Below, one piece after another: positions 1 through 9,629 of a stretch of DNA of 36,784 nucleotides. The notes below the pieces were generated by a model. That model did no database searches. It saw only the letters and a list, made by a program, of their open reading frames with translations, and was not told the DNA's origin. The translations under genes were made by a program, and so were the position numbers. The stretch is from Oscillospiraceae bacterium. GTDB lineage: Bacteria > Bacillota > Clostridia > Oscillospirales > QAMX01. Location: contig SVLW01000019.1 of NCBI GenBank assembly GCA_015067705.1, positions 1 to 36,784 on the forward strand, read 5' to 3'. Position 1 is the first letter of the stretch; each line of letters begins with the position of its first letter.

Positions 1-246
1 GAGGGCGGATCAGATCCGCGGTACCACCTCTATTCGCCACGGCCTCACGGCAGTGACCTTAACGGGTACTGACATACCCTGACTCTGTAACGGGAGTTCC
101 CGTCGCCGCCTACTGCACGACGCGTCGTGGTTCAGCGCGAAACTCTCGGAATGTATTCGCCGTATCCTCTTCCCGCGCCTCTCACCATCCGGCAGCTCTC
201 TTTGGGTTCCGATACAGGTACTTCTTTCCGGTCATCGTCTTTCACA
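1..246 (-). promoter_or_regulatory. T-box riboswitch leader (5' part), probable Tyr specifier
   Basis: Read on the minus strand, the conserved T-box element GGTGGTACCGCGG lies at 28-16. It sits inside an antiterminator-type helix: GAGG, the T-box bulge, then GCGGATC pairing with GATCCGCCCTC at the window edge. Upstream are typical stem I pieces (AGAGAG near 195, GGTGAGAGG near 185) and a stem III AGTAGG near 112. The specifier-loop pattern GAA-TAC-ATTCCGAG puts a UAC (Tyr) codon at 155-153. T-box leaders bind uncharged tRNA and prevent termination upstream of aminoacyl-tRNA synthetase or amino-acid genes. The regulated gene is left of position 1; tyrS is the inference from the codon. The terminator is outside the window. 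Confidence 0.88.
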
Positions 247-252
247 AAGAGT

Positions 253-281
253 AGAATAGCACCAAAGTGCGCAAATGTCAA
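253..281 (-). promoter_or_regulatory. Promoter of the Tyr-type T-box transcript
   Basis: On the minus strand there is a perfect -35 TTGACA (281-276), a 17-bp spacer and a -10 TATTCT (258-253). It lies directly before the T-box leader, giving a start near 246. Confidence 0.8.
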
Positions 282-328
282 GGGAAACGCCGAAATAATC
301 CCTGCATTTTCTGACCGTTTTCCCCGCT

Positions 329-374
329 CCGGATAAAAAACATCCGGGGAGAAAACTTGCACTTGTATCCGGAT
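329..374. promoter_or_regulatory. Inverted-repeat operator candidate before the AEC transporter operon
   Basis: CCGGAT at 329-334 is mirrored by ATCCGG at 342-347. A third copy, the palindrome ATCCGGAT, lies at 367-374 inside the spacer between the -35 and -10 boxes of the operon promoter. Repeated half-sites, one of them under RNA polymerase, are what a repressor site looks like. No regulator gene is adjacent, so the binding protein is unknown. Confidence 0.45.
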
Positions 375-385
375 AAGCGTATAAT
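357..385 (+). promoter_or_regulatory. Promoter of the sugar-acid operon
   Basis: -35 TTGCAC (357-362), 17-bp spacer, -10 TATAAT (380-385). The leader to the first gene is about 65 nt and contains a small hairpin (AGGCG/CGCCT near 403-418). Confidence 0.75.
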
Positions 386-457
386 ATATGAAGAGTTTAT
401 CGTAGGCGGCATTCGCCTCCAGGGTGCGCCGATCCTCATTATGAGAGAAGGGACCGT

Positions 458-1396
458 ATGAATCATCTTCTGACATCGTTTAATGTGGTATTCCCCATGT
501 TCGTGCTGCTGGCCGTGGGATATGTGTTCAAGCGGCTGGGTCTTTTGCACAAGGAACTCTCCTCCGGCATCAACAAACTGATCTTCAATCTCTTCATCCC
601 GGTTCTGATTTTCAAGAATATCATCGACGCCGATCTGGCCACCGCCTTCAGCTGGCGGCTGCTTTTATACAGTGTGGGCGGCACCACGGCGGTGTTTCTG
701 CTGGCCATGCTGCTGATCCCCCATTTTGAAAAGGACAACCGCCGCCGGGGCTCCATCGCCATTACGCTGTTCCGCTCCAACTTTATCATTTACGGCATGC
801 CCTTCGCCACCGGTCTTTACGGCAATACGGCGGGCGCCATGCTCTCCATGCTGACGGCGCTGGTGGTGCCGCTGGCCAGTATTTACTCGGTGCTGGCACT
901 GGAATATTACCAGTCCGGCAAACCCAGCGTCAAAACCATCTGCAAAAACGTCCTGAAAAACCCCTACATTGTCGCCTCTATTCTGGGCTTCCTCTGGCTG
1001 CTCACCGGATGGCAGCTTCCTCACGCCATCTATTCCCCCATCGGCAGCATTGCCCAGGTGGCCTCTCCCCTGGCGCTCATCGTGCTGGGCTCCACCTTTG
1101 CCTTTGATGATATCCGCAAGTATCTGCGGTACATTATCTCCTGCTCCGCGCTGCGTCTCATTGCCGTGCCCGGCGTATTGGTGACGCTGGCCATCGTCCT
1201 GGGCTTCCGGGATGCGGAGCTTGTGACTCTGATGGCGCTCTTCGCCACGCCGCCGGCCACCTCCTGCTATGTCATGGCAAAACAGTTGGGCGGGGACGAT
1301 GACCTCATGTCACAGTTGGTGGTCTTTATCACGCTCATTTCGATCCTCACCGTGTTCCTCTGGATCTGGATTCTGAAAACGCTGGCATTTATATAA
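458..1396 (+). CDS. AEC-family (auxin efflux carrier type) permease
   Basis: This 312-residue integral membrane protein has about ten hydrophobic segments and the AEC/Mem_trans pattern: an N-terminal segment with FPMFVLLAVGY followed by LNKLIFN-type and FIPVLIF motifs, and a second half-repeat near residues 160-300. Bacterial AEC members move malate, malonate and related organic anions. The ATG has an AGAAGGG ribosome site seven to eight bases upstream and a promoter about 70 bases upstream. It is the first gene of a four-gene unit, 18 bases before the dehydratase gene. The natural inference is that it carries the acid that the next three enzymes process; the substrate cannot be read from the sequence. 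Confidence 0.88.
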   Translation: MNHLLTSFNVVFPMFVLLAVGYVFKRLGLLHKELSSGINKLIFNLFIPVLIFKNIIDADLATAFSWRLLLYSVGGTTAVFLLAMLLIPHFEKDNRRRGSIAITLFRSNFIIYGMPFATGLYGNTAGAMLSMLTALVVPLASIYSVLALEYYQSGKPSVKTICKNVLKNPYIVASILGFLWLLTGWQLPHAIYSPIGSIAQVASPLALIVLGSTFAFDDIRKYLRYIISCSALRLIAVPGVLVTLAIVLGFRDAELVTLMALFATPPATSCYVMAKQLGGDDDLMSQLVVFITLISILTVFLWIWILKTLAFI

Positions 1397-1414
1397 ACAA
1401 GAAGGAGAATCACC

Positions 1415-2638
1415 ATGAAAATCACCGGAATGCGTATTGAAAACCTCACCACCCGGGATCATGCGCCCTTTGACGGCGTAGGCGCCCAGCGCAGCGCGGC
1501 GCCCCTTGACATCTACGAAGAGTACGCCGTCATGGGTGACGGCAGACTGGGCCCCAAGACCCGAAGAGATCACTGCTGGTGGGACAAATCCGAAGACGGG
1601 ATGTACACCGTGGCCTTCCTGGTCATCGAAACCGACGAGGGCATTGAGGGCTGGCACGGCCCCATTGAGTATCGCAGCCAGCTGCTTGTCGCCATGGAGG
1701 GACTCCGGGAACACATCATCGGCCGCGACCCTCTGGAAACCCGCCTGATGTGGGATATCATGTCCCGCTTTGAGCGTCATGCCTCCACCGGCGTGATGAT
1801 GATGGCGATCTCCGTGGTGGATATCGCCCTGTGGGACTTAAAAGGCAAGATTCTGGGCCAGCCGGTTTATAAGTTACTGGGCGGCGGCAGACCGAAGATC
1901 AAGCCCTATCTCTCTACCCTCAGCTTTGCCACCGATGCAGACTCCGTCCGTGCACGGGCCAAACAGTTCATGGACATGGGCTTTGAGGCGCAGAAGTGGT
2001 TCTTCCCCTATGGTCCCGGTTCCGGAACCCAGGGCATGCGGCACAATCTTGAGATGGCCAACGCCCTCAGAGAGACCGTCGGCCCGGATTACCCCATCAT
2101 GTTCGACTGCTGGATGGGATGGGATTATGCCTATGCCCAGGATATGCTGAGAGAGCTGGAGCCGCTGCGGCCCAAGTTCATTGAAGAGCTGTTCCGTCCC
2201 CAGTATTTTGAGGCCTATCGCCGCATCGCCCGAGAGACCTCCATCCCGCTGGCCGCCGGCGAGCATTTCTATAACAAACAGCAGGTGCTGCAGTATCTGA
2301 AAGAGGATGCCTTTGCCTATATCCAGTCCGATCCCGAGTGGTCCGGCGGCATTACGGAGACCCTGCGCATCGCGGATCTGTGCGAGACCTTTGGCGTGAA
2401 GATGATCCCCCACGGCCACAATCTCCTGCCCGCCATGCACGTCATCGCCGCCTCTTCCCCGGAAGTGGCCCCCATGGGCGAATACCTCTTAAACATCAAC
2501 TACCATAAGACCTGCTTCTTCCGGCGTCATCCCCTCATCGACGGCTATATGACCTTAAACGACACCCCCGGTATCGGCGAGGATATCAACTGGGACATCG
2601 TCGAAAAGCGCGAAGTGGTCACCGGATTTACCTTTTGA
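1415..2638 (+). CDS. Enolase-superfamily (mandelate racemase/muconate lactonizing type) sugar-acid dehydratase
   Basis: 407 residues, the usual length for acid-sugar dehydratases of the mandelate racemase group. The N-terminal capping domain (about 1-130) is followed by the barrel. Visible active-site candidates are Lys194 (AQKW), the metal ligands Asp231 (FDCW), Glu257 or Glu258 (FIEE) and Glu283 (AGEH), and a catalytic His333 in IPHGHN. This set fits abstraction of the proton alpha to a carboxylate and loss of water to give a 2-keto-3-deoxy acid. An AAGGAG site precedes the ATG. The exact substrate is not recognisable; a racemase or epimerase activity is the alternative. It lies between the AEC permease and the TIM-barrel isomerase in one operon. 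Confidence 0.88.
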   Translation: MKITGMRIENLTTRDHAPFDGVGAQRSAAPLDIYEEYAVMGDGRLGPKTRRDHCWWDKSEDGMYTVAFLVIETDEGIEGWHGPIEYRSQLLVAMEGLREHIIGRDPLETRLMWDIMSRFERHASTGVMMMAISVVDIALWDLKGKILGQPVYKLLGGGRPKIKPYLSTLSFATDADSVRARAKQFMDMGFEAQKWFFPYGPGSGTQGMRHNLEMANALRETVGPDYPIMFDCWMGWDYAYAQDMLRELEPLRPKFIEELFRPQYFEAYRRIARETSIPLAAGEHFYNKQQVLQYLKEDAFAYIQSDPEWSGGITETLRIADLCETFGVKMIPHGHNLLPAMHVIAASSPEVAPMGEYLLNINYHKTCFFRRHPLIDGYMTLNDTPGIGEDINWDIVEKREVVTGFTF

Positions 2639-2666
2639 TTTTTGAAACCCGAAAGGAGTTACCGAT

Positions 2667-3566
2667 ATGTACGAGTCCATTCATAAGTATTTCAAGATCG
2701 GCACCATTCAGTGGATGAGCCATCCGCCTACGGATCGTGATGTGCTGACCTCCATCCGCCAGATCGCCTGCGACGATTTCTTCGACGCCATCGAGGTCTG
2801 CAAGTTCAATTCTGATGAAGAACGCGCCCGCGCCAAAAAGATGCTCACCGAGGGTCACATGACCGTGTGCTACGGTGCTCAGCCGCGCCTCCTGGGCCCG
2901 AAGCTGAACCCCAATGACATCGACGAGGAAGGCCGCCAGAAGGCGGAAGCCACCCTCATTGAGGCCGTGGACGAGGCCGAATATCTGGGTGCCAAGGCCA
3001 TCGCCTTCCTGGCCGGTAAGTGGGAGCCCGAAACGAAGGAACTGGCCTATCAGCAGCTTCTCAAGACCACCAAGGCTGTCTGCGACTATGCTTCGAAGAA
3101 GGGCATGGGCGTGAATCTGGAGGTCTTTGACTTTGACATGGACAAGGCCGCCCTCATCGGCCCGGCGCCCCTGGCCGCCCGCTTTGCCGCCGATATGCGC
3201 ACCATGTGCAATAACTTCGGCCTGATGGTGGATCTGTCCCACTTCCCCACCACGTATGAAACCACCAAGTTCGTGATCCAGACTCTGCGTCCTTATATCC
3301 GGCACTTCCACATCGGCAACGCCGTGGTGAAGCCCGGCGCCGAGGCCTATGGCGACCAGCATCCCCGCTTCGGTTTCCCGGAGAGCGCCAACGACACCAT
3401 GGAACTGGTCGATTTCTTTAACGTCCTGAAGGCCGAGGGCTTCTTCAACGCCGCGGATCCCTATGTGCTGTCCTTTGAGGTAAAGCCCTGGGCGGACGAG
3501 GATGCCGACATCGTGCTGGCAGGCACCAAGCGTGTCATCAACCGCGCCTGGGCCCTGTGTGAATAA
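2667..3566 (+). CDS. Xylose-isomerase-like TIM-barrel sugar isomerase/epimerase
   Basis: 299 residues of the AP-endonuclease-2/xylose-isomerase-like barrel family. The expected metal site is visible: Glu152 (LEVFD), Asp189 with His192 (VDLSH), His213 or His215 (RHFHIGN) and Glu271 (SFEVKP). Such proteins isomerise or epimerise keto sugars or related hydroxy-acids using a divalent metal. It begins 28 bases after the dehydratase gene with a GAAAGGAG ribosome site and is followed 12 bases later by a dehydrogenase, so it should act on the same pathway. No signal peptide is seen; cytoplasmic. The substrate is unknown. Confidence 0.87.
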   Translation: MYESIHKYFKIGTIQWMSHPPTDRDVLTSIRQIACDDFFDAIEVCKFNSDEERARAKKMLTEGHMTVCYGAQPRLLGPKLNPNDIDEEGRQKAEATLIEAVDEAEYLGAKAIAFLAGKWEPETKELAYQQLLKTTKAVCDYASKKGMGVNLEVFDFDMDKAALIGPAPLAARFAADMRTMCNNFGLMVDLSHFPTTYETTKFVIQTLRPYIRHFHIGNAVVKPGAEAYGDQHPRFGFPESANDTMELVDFFNVLKAEGFFNAADPYVLSFEVKPWADEDADIVLAGTKRVINRAWALCE

Positions 3567-3578
3567 GGAGGATCTCCC

Positions 3579-4538
3579 ATGAAAATTGTCGTTTTAGACG
3601 GATATACCGAGAATCCCGGCGATCTCTCCTGGGGCGGCTTTGAGGCCCTGGGCGAGTTCACCTGCTATGACCGCACCCCCGCCGATCTCACCGTAGAGCG
3701 CATCGGCGACGCGGAGATCGTCATCACCAATAAGACCCTCATCAACCGCGTGGTGCTGGAGGCCTGCCCCAACATGAAGTATGTGGGCGTGCTGGCTACC
3801 GGTTATAACGTGGTGGATGTGGCCGCCGCAAAGGAACACGGCGTGGCCGTCACCAATATCCCCACCTACGGCACCGACAGCGTGGCGCAGTTCGCTTTCG
3901 CCATGCTTCTTGAGATCTGCCATCACGTACAGCATCACTCCGACGCCGTGCACGCCGGCCGCTGGGAAAATAACATCGACTGGTGCTTCTGGGATTATCC
4001 TCTCATTGAGCTGGCCGGTAAGACCATGGGTATCATCGGCTACGGCCGCATTGGTCAGGCCGTGGGCAGACTTGCCCAGGCCTTCGGCATGAAGGTGCTG
4101 GCCAATGACACCTATCAGAATCCCGCGCTTGTAAGCGAGACCTGTCAGTATGTCGATCGTGACACCCTCTTTGCGGAGAGCGATATCGTTTCCCTCCACT
4201 GCCCCCTCTTCCCGGACACCGAGGGCATCATTAACCGGGACTCCATCGCCAGGATGAAGGACGGCGTCATCATCCTGAATAACTCCCGCGGTCCCCTGAT
4301 CGTGGAGCAGGATCTGGCCGACGCACTGAACAGCGGCAAGGTCATGGCCGCCGCTGTGGACGTGGTCTCTACGGAGCCCATCCGCGGCACCAATCCCCTC
4401 TTGACTGCCAAAAACTGCCTCATCACCCCCCACATTTCCTGGGCACCCAAGGAGAGCCGCCAGCGCCTCATGGATATCGCGGTGGACAACCTCCGCGCCT
4501 TCCTGAATGGGAATCCGGTGAACGTAGTGAACAAGTAA
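3579..4538 (+). CDS. D-isomer-specific 2-hydroxyacid dehydrogenase (glycerate dehydrogenase/hydroxypyruvate reductase-like)
   Basis: 319 residues, normal for the family. The Rossmann fingerprint GYGRIG is at 154-159. The catalytic triad is complete: Arg237 (NNSRGPL), Glu266 (STEP) and His285 (ITPHISW). The N-terminal style resembles glycerate dehydrogenase/hydroxypyruvate reductase proteins. It reduces a 2-keto acid or oxidises a D-2-hydroxy acid with NAD(H). AAGGAGG lies upstream of the ATG, 12 bases after the TIM-barrel gene, so it is last in the four-gene operon. It probably handles a keto or hydroxy acid made by the preceding enzymes. Confidence 0.92.
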   Translation: MKIVVLDGYTENPGDLSWGGFEALGEFTCYDRTPADLTVERIGDAEIVITNKTLINRVVLEACPNMKYVGVLATGYNVVDVAAAKEHGVAVTNIPTYGTDSVAQFAFAMLLEICHHVQHHSDAVHAGRWENNIDWCFWDYPLIELAGKTMGIIGYGRIGQAVGRLAQAFGMKVLANDTYQNPALVSETCQYVDRDTLFAESDIVSLHCPLFPDTEGIINRDSIARMKDGVIILNNSRGPLIVEQDLADALNSGKVMAAAVDVVSTEPIRGTNPLLTAKNCLITPHISWAPKESRQRLMDIAVDNLRAFLNGNPVNVVNK

Positions 4539-4544
4539 AAAATT

Positions 4545-4569
4545 TTGCCGGACGCATTACGTCCGGCAA
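4545..4569 (+). terminator. Hairpin after the sugar-acid operon
   Basis: TTGCCGGACG (4545-4554) pairs with CGTCCGGCAA (4560-4569) around a five-base loop. The U tract is poor (TCTTATT), so termination may be partial and the kinase gene downstream may receive read-through. Confidence 0.6.
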
Positions 4570-4591
4570 TCTTATTCTGAGGAGAATAATC

Positions 4592-5482
4592 ATGCATCTG
4601 GATTTTGAACGTGAGCTTTCGGAAAATACCGTTCGTGAGATTCACGTGGGACAAGGCGGCGCACAAGTTTATGTACTCACCGGCGAACGAATTGCCAAAC
4701 AAATCAGACGGGATCAGATGCCGGATGAACAGCGTTTTCTTTCCTATTTGCGGGAGGCGCAGTTTTATCAGGAAACTGCCGACGCCGGACTGGGATTTCT
4801 GCCGGAGGTTCTGCATTGCCGGATCACATCCGATGAGATCGAGCTGATCCTGCGGCAGTATCAGACGATCCCGGTTCAAACGCTGCAGGCGATCTCCCCC
4901 GACCGGATCATGGAAACGCTGGCCGCCATTCATCAAATGCCCTGCCCGTCATGTGTTCCCAGGATCGAAAGAACGCCCGTACAGTTTACGGAAGCGGAGC
5001 TTTCCGAAGCCTTGAGCGGCTGGCAGAGTATTCTGGAGGAGCACCCCGGGGTATTCTCCGGTCACGTTCTTCGGGAACTTGCAGAATCCATCAATAAACA
5101 GAACGCCGCGCATTTCAGCGGCCGAATGGTATGCTGTCACGGGGATTTTCATCTGGATAATCTCCTGACCGACCGGGACGGCAGGATCATTGTCTGTGAC
5201 TGGCAGGCCGTGTCATGGGGACACCCCGCCGGAGATCTTTCCTTTTTCCTGAGTCGGCTGTCCGACACCGGATATGCCGTGGATCCGGATGCATGGATCG
5301 CCGCCTACTGCCGCCATGCAGACGGCGACCTGAGTGAACAGGAAATCCGGGAGCAAATGGCACTTGCCAATTGGAACACCACCTTCCGCTTCTGGCATTA
5401 CTTCCTGCACGGCGCAGAAGAAGCGCGAGTAAAAGGTATTTACGAGAAAATGCTGGCAGATTATTCTCTGCTGCAGGTATAA
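4592..5482 (+). CDS. Aminoglycoside phosphotransferase/choline-kinase-fold (APH family) phosphotransferase
   Basis: 296 residues with the APH-type kinase core. The catalytic loop CCHGDFHLDN gives the catalytic Asp185 and metal-binding Asn190; the DxxxS-like metal motif CDWQAV supplies Asp203, followed by the conserved GHPAGDLSFF. The family phosphorylates small hydroxyl-bearing molecules (sugars, choline, homoserine, aminoglycosides). The sequence does not match a known resistance enzyme well enough to claim drug modification. GAGGAGA lies seven bases before the ATG. It follows the sugar-acid operon across a weak hairpin, so a metabolic kinase role is possible but unproven. Confidence 0.82.
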   Translation: MHLDFERELSENTVREIHVGQGGAQVYVLTGERIAKQIRRDQMPDEQRFLSYLREAQFYQETADAGLGFLPEVLHCRITSDEIELILRQYQTIPVQTLQAISPDRIMETLAAIHQMPCPSCVPRIERTPVQFTEAELSEALSGWQSILEEHPGVFSGHVLRELAESINKQNAAHFSGRMVCCHGDFHLDNLLTDRDGRIIVCDWQAVSWGHPAGDLSFFLSRLSDTGYAVDPDAWIAAYCRHADGDLSEQEIREQMALANWNTTFRFWHYFLHGAEEARVKGIYEKMLADYSLLQV

Positions 5483-5488
5483 ACGCAT

Positions 5489-5531
5489 AAAAAAGCGCAC
5501 CCATGACCAGATGGTCATGGGTGCGCTTTTT
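5489..5531. terminator. Bidirectional terminator between the kinase and C-S lyase genes
   Basis: A 15-bp perfect inverted repeat (GCGCACCCATGACCA at 5495-5509, mirrored at 5512-5526) is flanked by A6 on the left and T5 on the right. It can end both the plus-strand kinase transcript and the convergent minus-strand transcript. Confidence 0.92.
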
Positions 5532-5538
5532 ATATCAC

Positions 5539-6720
5539 TCAGTTATTCTGAAATTCTTCCGCCATTCTTCTGAGGCCTTCCATCAGCACTTCTCTTGCGC
5601 AGGGGACGCAGAGGCGCTGGAACTGGCCGCCCAGATCAGGGTCATGCACGAGGCCGTCCTGCAGGCGCACCTTGGCGCGGTTATAGATCTTATCGTGGAT
5701 TTCCTCGGCGGAGAGGCCGTAGGCAGAGAAGTCCAGCCACAGGATATAGGTGCCCTCGGGCTTACGCACCTTGACCTTGGGCATCGCTTCAGCAAGATAA
5801 GCAATAGCGGCGTCGATGTTGCCCTCGATATATTCGCGGAGATCGGCCAGCCACTCGTCGCACTCGGTGAGGGCAGCGATCAGGGCAGCAATAGAGAACG
5901 GAGACAGCAGGCCGCCGCCGAATTCCTTGCGGAAGATGCCGCGGAGGGTGTCGTCCGGGATCACTGCATTGGCGCAGGCAAGGCCCGCCACGTTGAAGGT
6001 CTTATTGATGCCGGTGACGAGGATGATGTTGCTCCAGTCGTCGGTGGCCTGGAGGATGGGGGTGTGACGGGCGCCCTTCATCAAAAGGTCACAATGCACC
6101 TCGTCTGCCACCAGAATGACGCTGTGACGGCGGGTGATCTCGCACATCCGGGCGAGTTCTTCCTTCGTCCACACGCGGCCCACGGGATTTGCCGGGGAGC
6201 AGAGGATAAAGACACGGTTAGTCGGCACGGCACAGGCGGCCTCAAAGGCGTCCCAGTCCATGGTGTAGTAACCGTCACTATTGATAAGCTGGACATTCAC
6301 GGCCTTGCGGTAGTATTCTTCCTCGATGCAGCCGGTGAAGTGGCCGTATACGGGACGGCAGATGATGACGCCGTCGCCCACGTTGGTAAAGGCCGAGATC
6401 GCCGCATTCACGGCGCTCATGGAACCATGGGAGGGAATGATCCATTCCCGCTTCAGCTCGAGATCATATACACGGCGATACCAATTCATCAATGCGCCGT
6501 AATATTCGTCCGTAGCGCCGGAATAGCCATAGATGCGATGGTCCGCCACGCGGTGCATGGCCGCCACGATGGGATCCGGGCAGGCAAGATCCATATCCGC
6601 CACCTGGAAGGGCAGCGTGATCTCCGGATTCAAATAATCCACGCCATTGCCGCCGGCGCCCATCCACTTGACGCTGTAGGTTCCCTGACGTTCCACGATC
6701 TGATCAAAATTCGTTTTCAT
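5539..6720 (-). CDS. MalY/PatB-family PLP-dependent C-S lyase (cystathionine beta-lyase type)
   Basis: 393 residues, the usual length of PatB/MalY fold-type I enzymes. The start ATG at 6720 (MKTNFDQIVER) is preceded by GGAGAAATGTT; the longer frame to 6882 would run through the promoter. Key features are the N-terminal LPFQVADMD, ANPVGRVWTKEEL at about 177-189, ADEVHCD (Asp206 contacts the PLP pyridine nitrogen) and the Schiff-base Lys240 in TGINKTFN. Family members cleave cystathionine or cysteine conjugates to a thiol, pyruvate and ammonia. Alternatives are other class I/II aminotransferases, but the GRVW and VHCD pattern is specific. It is a single-gene unit with its own promoter. Confidence 0.92.
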   Translation of the reverse strand: MKTNFDQIVERQGTYSVKWMGAGGNGVDYLNPEITLPFQVADMDLACPDPIVAAMHRVADHRIYGYSGATDEYYGALMNWYRRVYDLELKREWIIPSHGSMSAVNAAISAFTNVGDGVIICRPVYGHFTGCIEEEYYRKAVNVQLINSDGYYTMDWDAFEAACAVPTNRVFILCSPANPVGRVWTKEELARMCEITRRHSVILVADEVHCDLLMKGARHTPILQATDDWSNIILVTGINKTFNVAGLACANAVIPDDTLRGIFRKEFGGGLLSPFSIAALIAALTECDEWLADLREYIEGNIDAAIAYLAEAMPKVKVRKPEGTYILWLDFSAYGLSAEEIHDKIYNRAKVRLQDGLVHDPDLGGQFQRLCVPCAREVLMEGLRRMAEEFQNN

Positions 6721-6790
6721 AACATTTCTCCAATCCACACGCCGCAGGCGTATCATTCTCCGGGGGATCCTGTCGGATTCTGCCATTTCT

Positions 6791-6819
6791 ATCATACCAT
6801 GATTTTCCATCCTTCGCAA
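6791..6819 (-). promoter_or_regulatory. Promoter of the C-S lyase gene
   Basis: On the minus strand: -35 TTGCGA (6819-6814), 17-bp spacer, -10 TATGAT (6796-6791). Confidence 0.65.
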
Positions 6820-6875
6820 GAGAATCCCAGATTCTTCCCGGTATGGGAAAATGGGCGCAGAACATGTGCGATTTG

Positions 6876-6904
6876 TTGTCATGGCACACGATTTATGATA
6901 AACT
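6876..6904 (+). promoter_or_regulatory. Promoter of the HD hydrolase-ABC exporter operon
   Basis: -35 TTGTCA (6876-6881), 17-bp spacer, -10 TAAACT (6899-6904). It is divergent from the C-S lyase promoter. Confidence 0.5.
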
Positions 6905-6989
6905 ATGGATTAGTAAGACAAATTTGGAAGAGACTCCCGCCTTTTTGACGAGACTGCGTTTTTCTCTTTCCAGTAGGAGGAAAAAAATC

Positions 6990-7559
6990 ATGAGACCCAC
7001 ATTCGATCAAGCAAAAGTCATTCTTGCAAAGCACACCACGGAAGCCCATCTGTTCTCCCATGCTCTGGCCGTCAGCGCCGCCATGTCCGCCATGGCAGAG
7101 CATTTCGGCGAAGAGCCGGAGGCCTGGCGCGTGCTGGGCTATCTCCACGATGTGGACTATGAGAAATACCCGGACGAGCATTGCAGCCATGTGGCAGAGC
7201 TGCTCTCTCCTGAGGGCATGGACGAGGCAGATATCCGCGCCATCCGCGCCCACGGCTATGGCATCTGCAGCGATATAGAGCCCCAGAGCAATCTGGAAAA
7301 AGCGCTCTTCACGGTGGATGAGCTCACCGGCATTGTCTCTGCCGCCTCCCTCATGCGTCCGGAGGGCATCACCACCTTAAACCTCAAGAGCTTTATGAAG
7401 AAATTCAAGGATCGCCGCTTTGCCGCGGGCTGTGACCGGGAGATCATTCTCCGGGGCTGTGAAATGCTGGGCATGGAGATCCAGGAAGTGGCCGAAATCG
7501 TCATCCGCGGCATGCAGGCCGAGACCGAGGCCCTGGGCCTGGGCCCCCGGGAGGCATAA
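6990..7559 (+). CDS. HD-domain (HDIG type) hydrolase
   Basis: 189 residues from the ATG that follows TAGGAGG; the longer frame from 6843 starts upstream of the promoter. The metal-binding HD signature is present: His24 (LFSHALAV), His53-Asp54 (GYLHDVDYE) and Asp110 (LFTVDELTG). Small stand-alone HDIG proteins are putative phosphohydrolases; the substrate is not known for this subgroup. It is the first gene of a tightly packed unit, with the DUF1294 gene starting three bases after its stop. Confidence 0.88.
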   Translation: MRPTFDQAKVILAKHTTEAHLFSHALAVSAAMSAMAEHFGEEPEAWRVLGYLHDVDYEKYPDEHCSHVAELLSPEGMDEADIRAIRAHGYGICSDIEPQSNLEKALFTVDELTGIVSAASLMRPEGITTLNLKSFMKKFKDRRFAAGCDREIILRGCEMLGMEIQEVAEIVIRGMQAETEALGLGPREA

Positions 7560-7562
7560 GGC

Positions 7563-7847
7563 GTGCCGGACTTTTCCCGTATTCTGCTGCTTTATTATCT
7601 TGCCGCCAATGTATTCGCCCTGCTGCTCTTTGCACTTGACAAGCACGCGGCAAGAACCAGACAGTGGCGCGTGCCGGAGCTGACGCTTCTGGCCTTCTGC
7701 GCCGCCGGCGGCGCACTGGGCGGATGGATCGGCATGCTGTTTTTCCGGCACAAAACCCGCCGCCGTAAGTTCACTGGTACGGTCCCGATTTTTCTGCTGC
7801 TGCACGCAGGTTTTCTCATGCTGCTGTGGAAATTCGGGCTGATTTGA
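7563..7847 (+). CDS. DUF1294-family small membrane protein
   Basis: 94 residues with three to four hydrophobic segments and the DUF1294 pattern: ALDKHAAR near residue 23, RVPE near 36, GGALGGWIGM near 48, and FRHKTRRRKF near 60. It is an integral membrane protein of unknown function. The start is GTG at 7563, preceded by GGGAGG in the end of the HD gene. It is co-directional with the HD hydrolase upstream and the ABC exporter downstream. Confidence 0.88.
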   Translation: MPDFSRILLLYYLAANVFALLLFALDKHAARTRQWRVPELTLLAFCAAGGALGGWIGMLFFRHKTRRRKFTGTVPIFLLLHAGFLMLLWKFGLI

Positions 7848-7871
7848 TCCGATTGTGAGGTGAACCCCGAT

Positions 7872-9621
<1,750 letters not shown>

Positions 9622-9629
<8 letters not shown>

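Noticed and set aside
4592-5482. Aminoglycoside resistance gene
   Set aside because: Only the general APH kinase core is seen. The sequence does not match known resistance enzymes and sits in a metabolic context.
6721-6882. N-terminal extension of the C-S lyase frame to 6882
   Set aside because: It covers the promoter and has no family resemblance; the ATG at 6720 has a good ribosome site and the family N-terminus.
5503-6948. A 481-codon plus-strand frame opposite the C-S lyase gene
   Set aside because: It lies antisense to a clear PLP enzyme and starts inside the terminator hairpin; composition is His/Gly/Val-rich without motifs.
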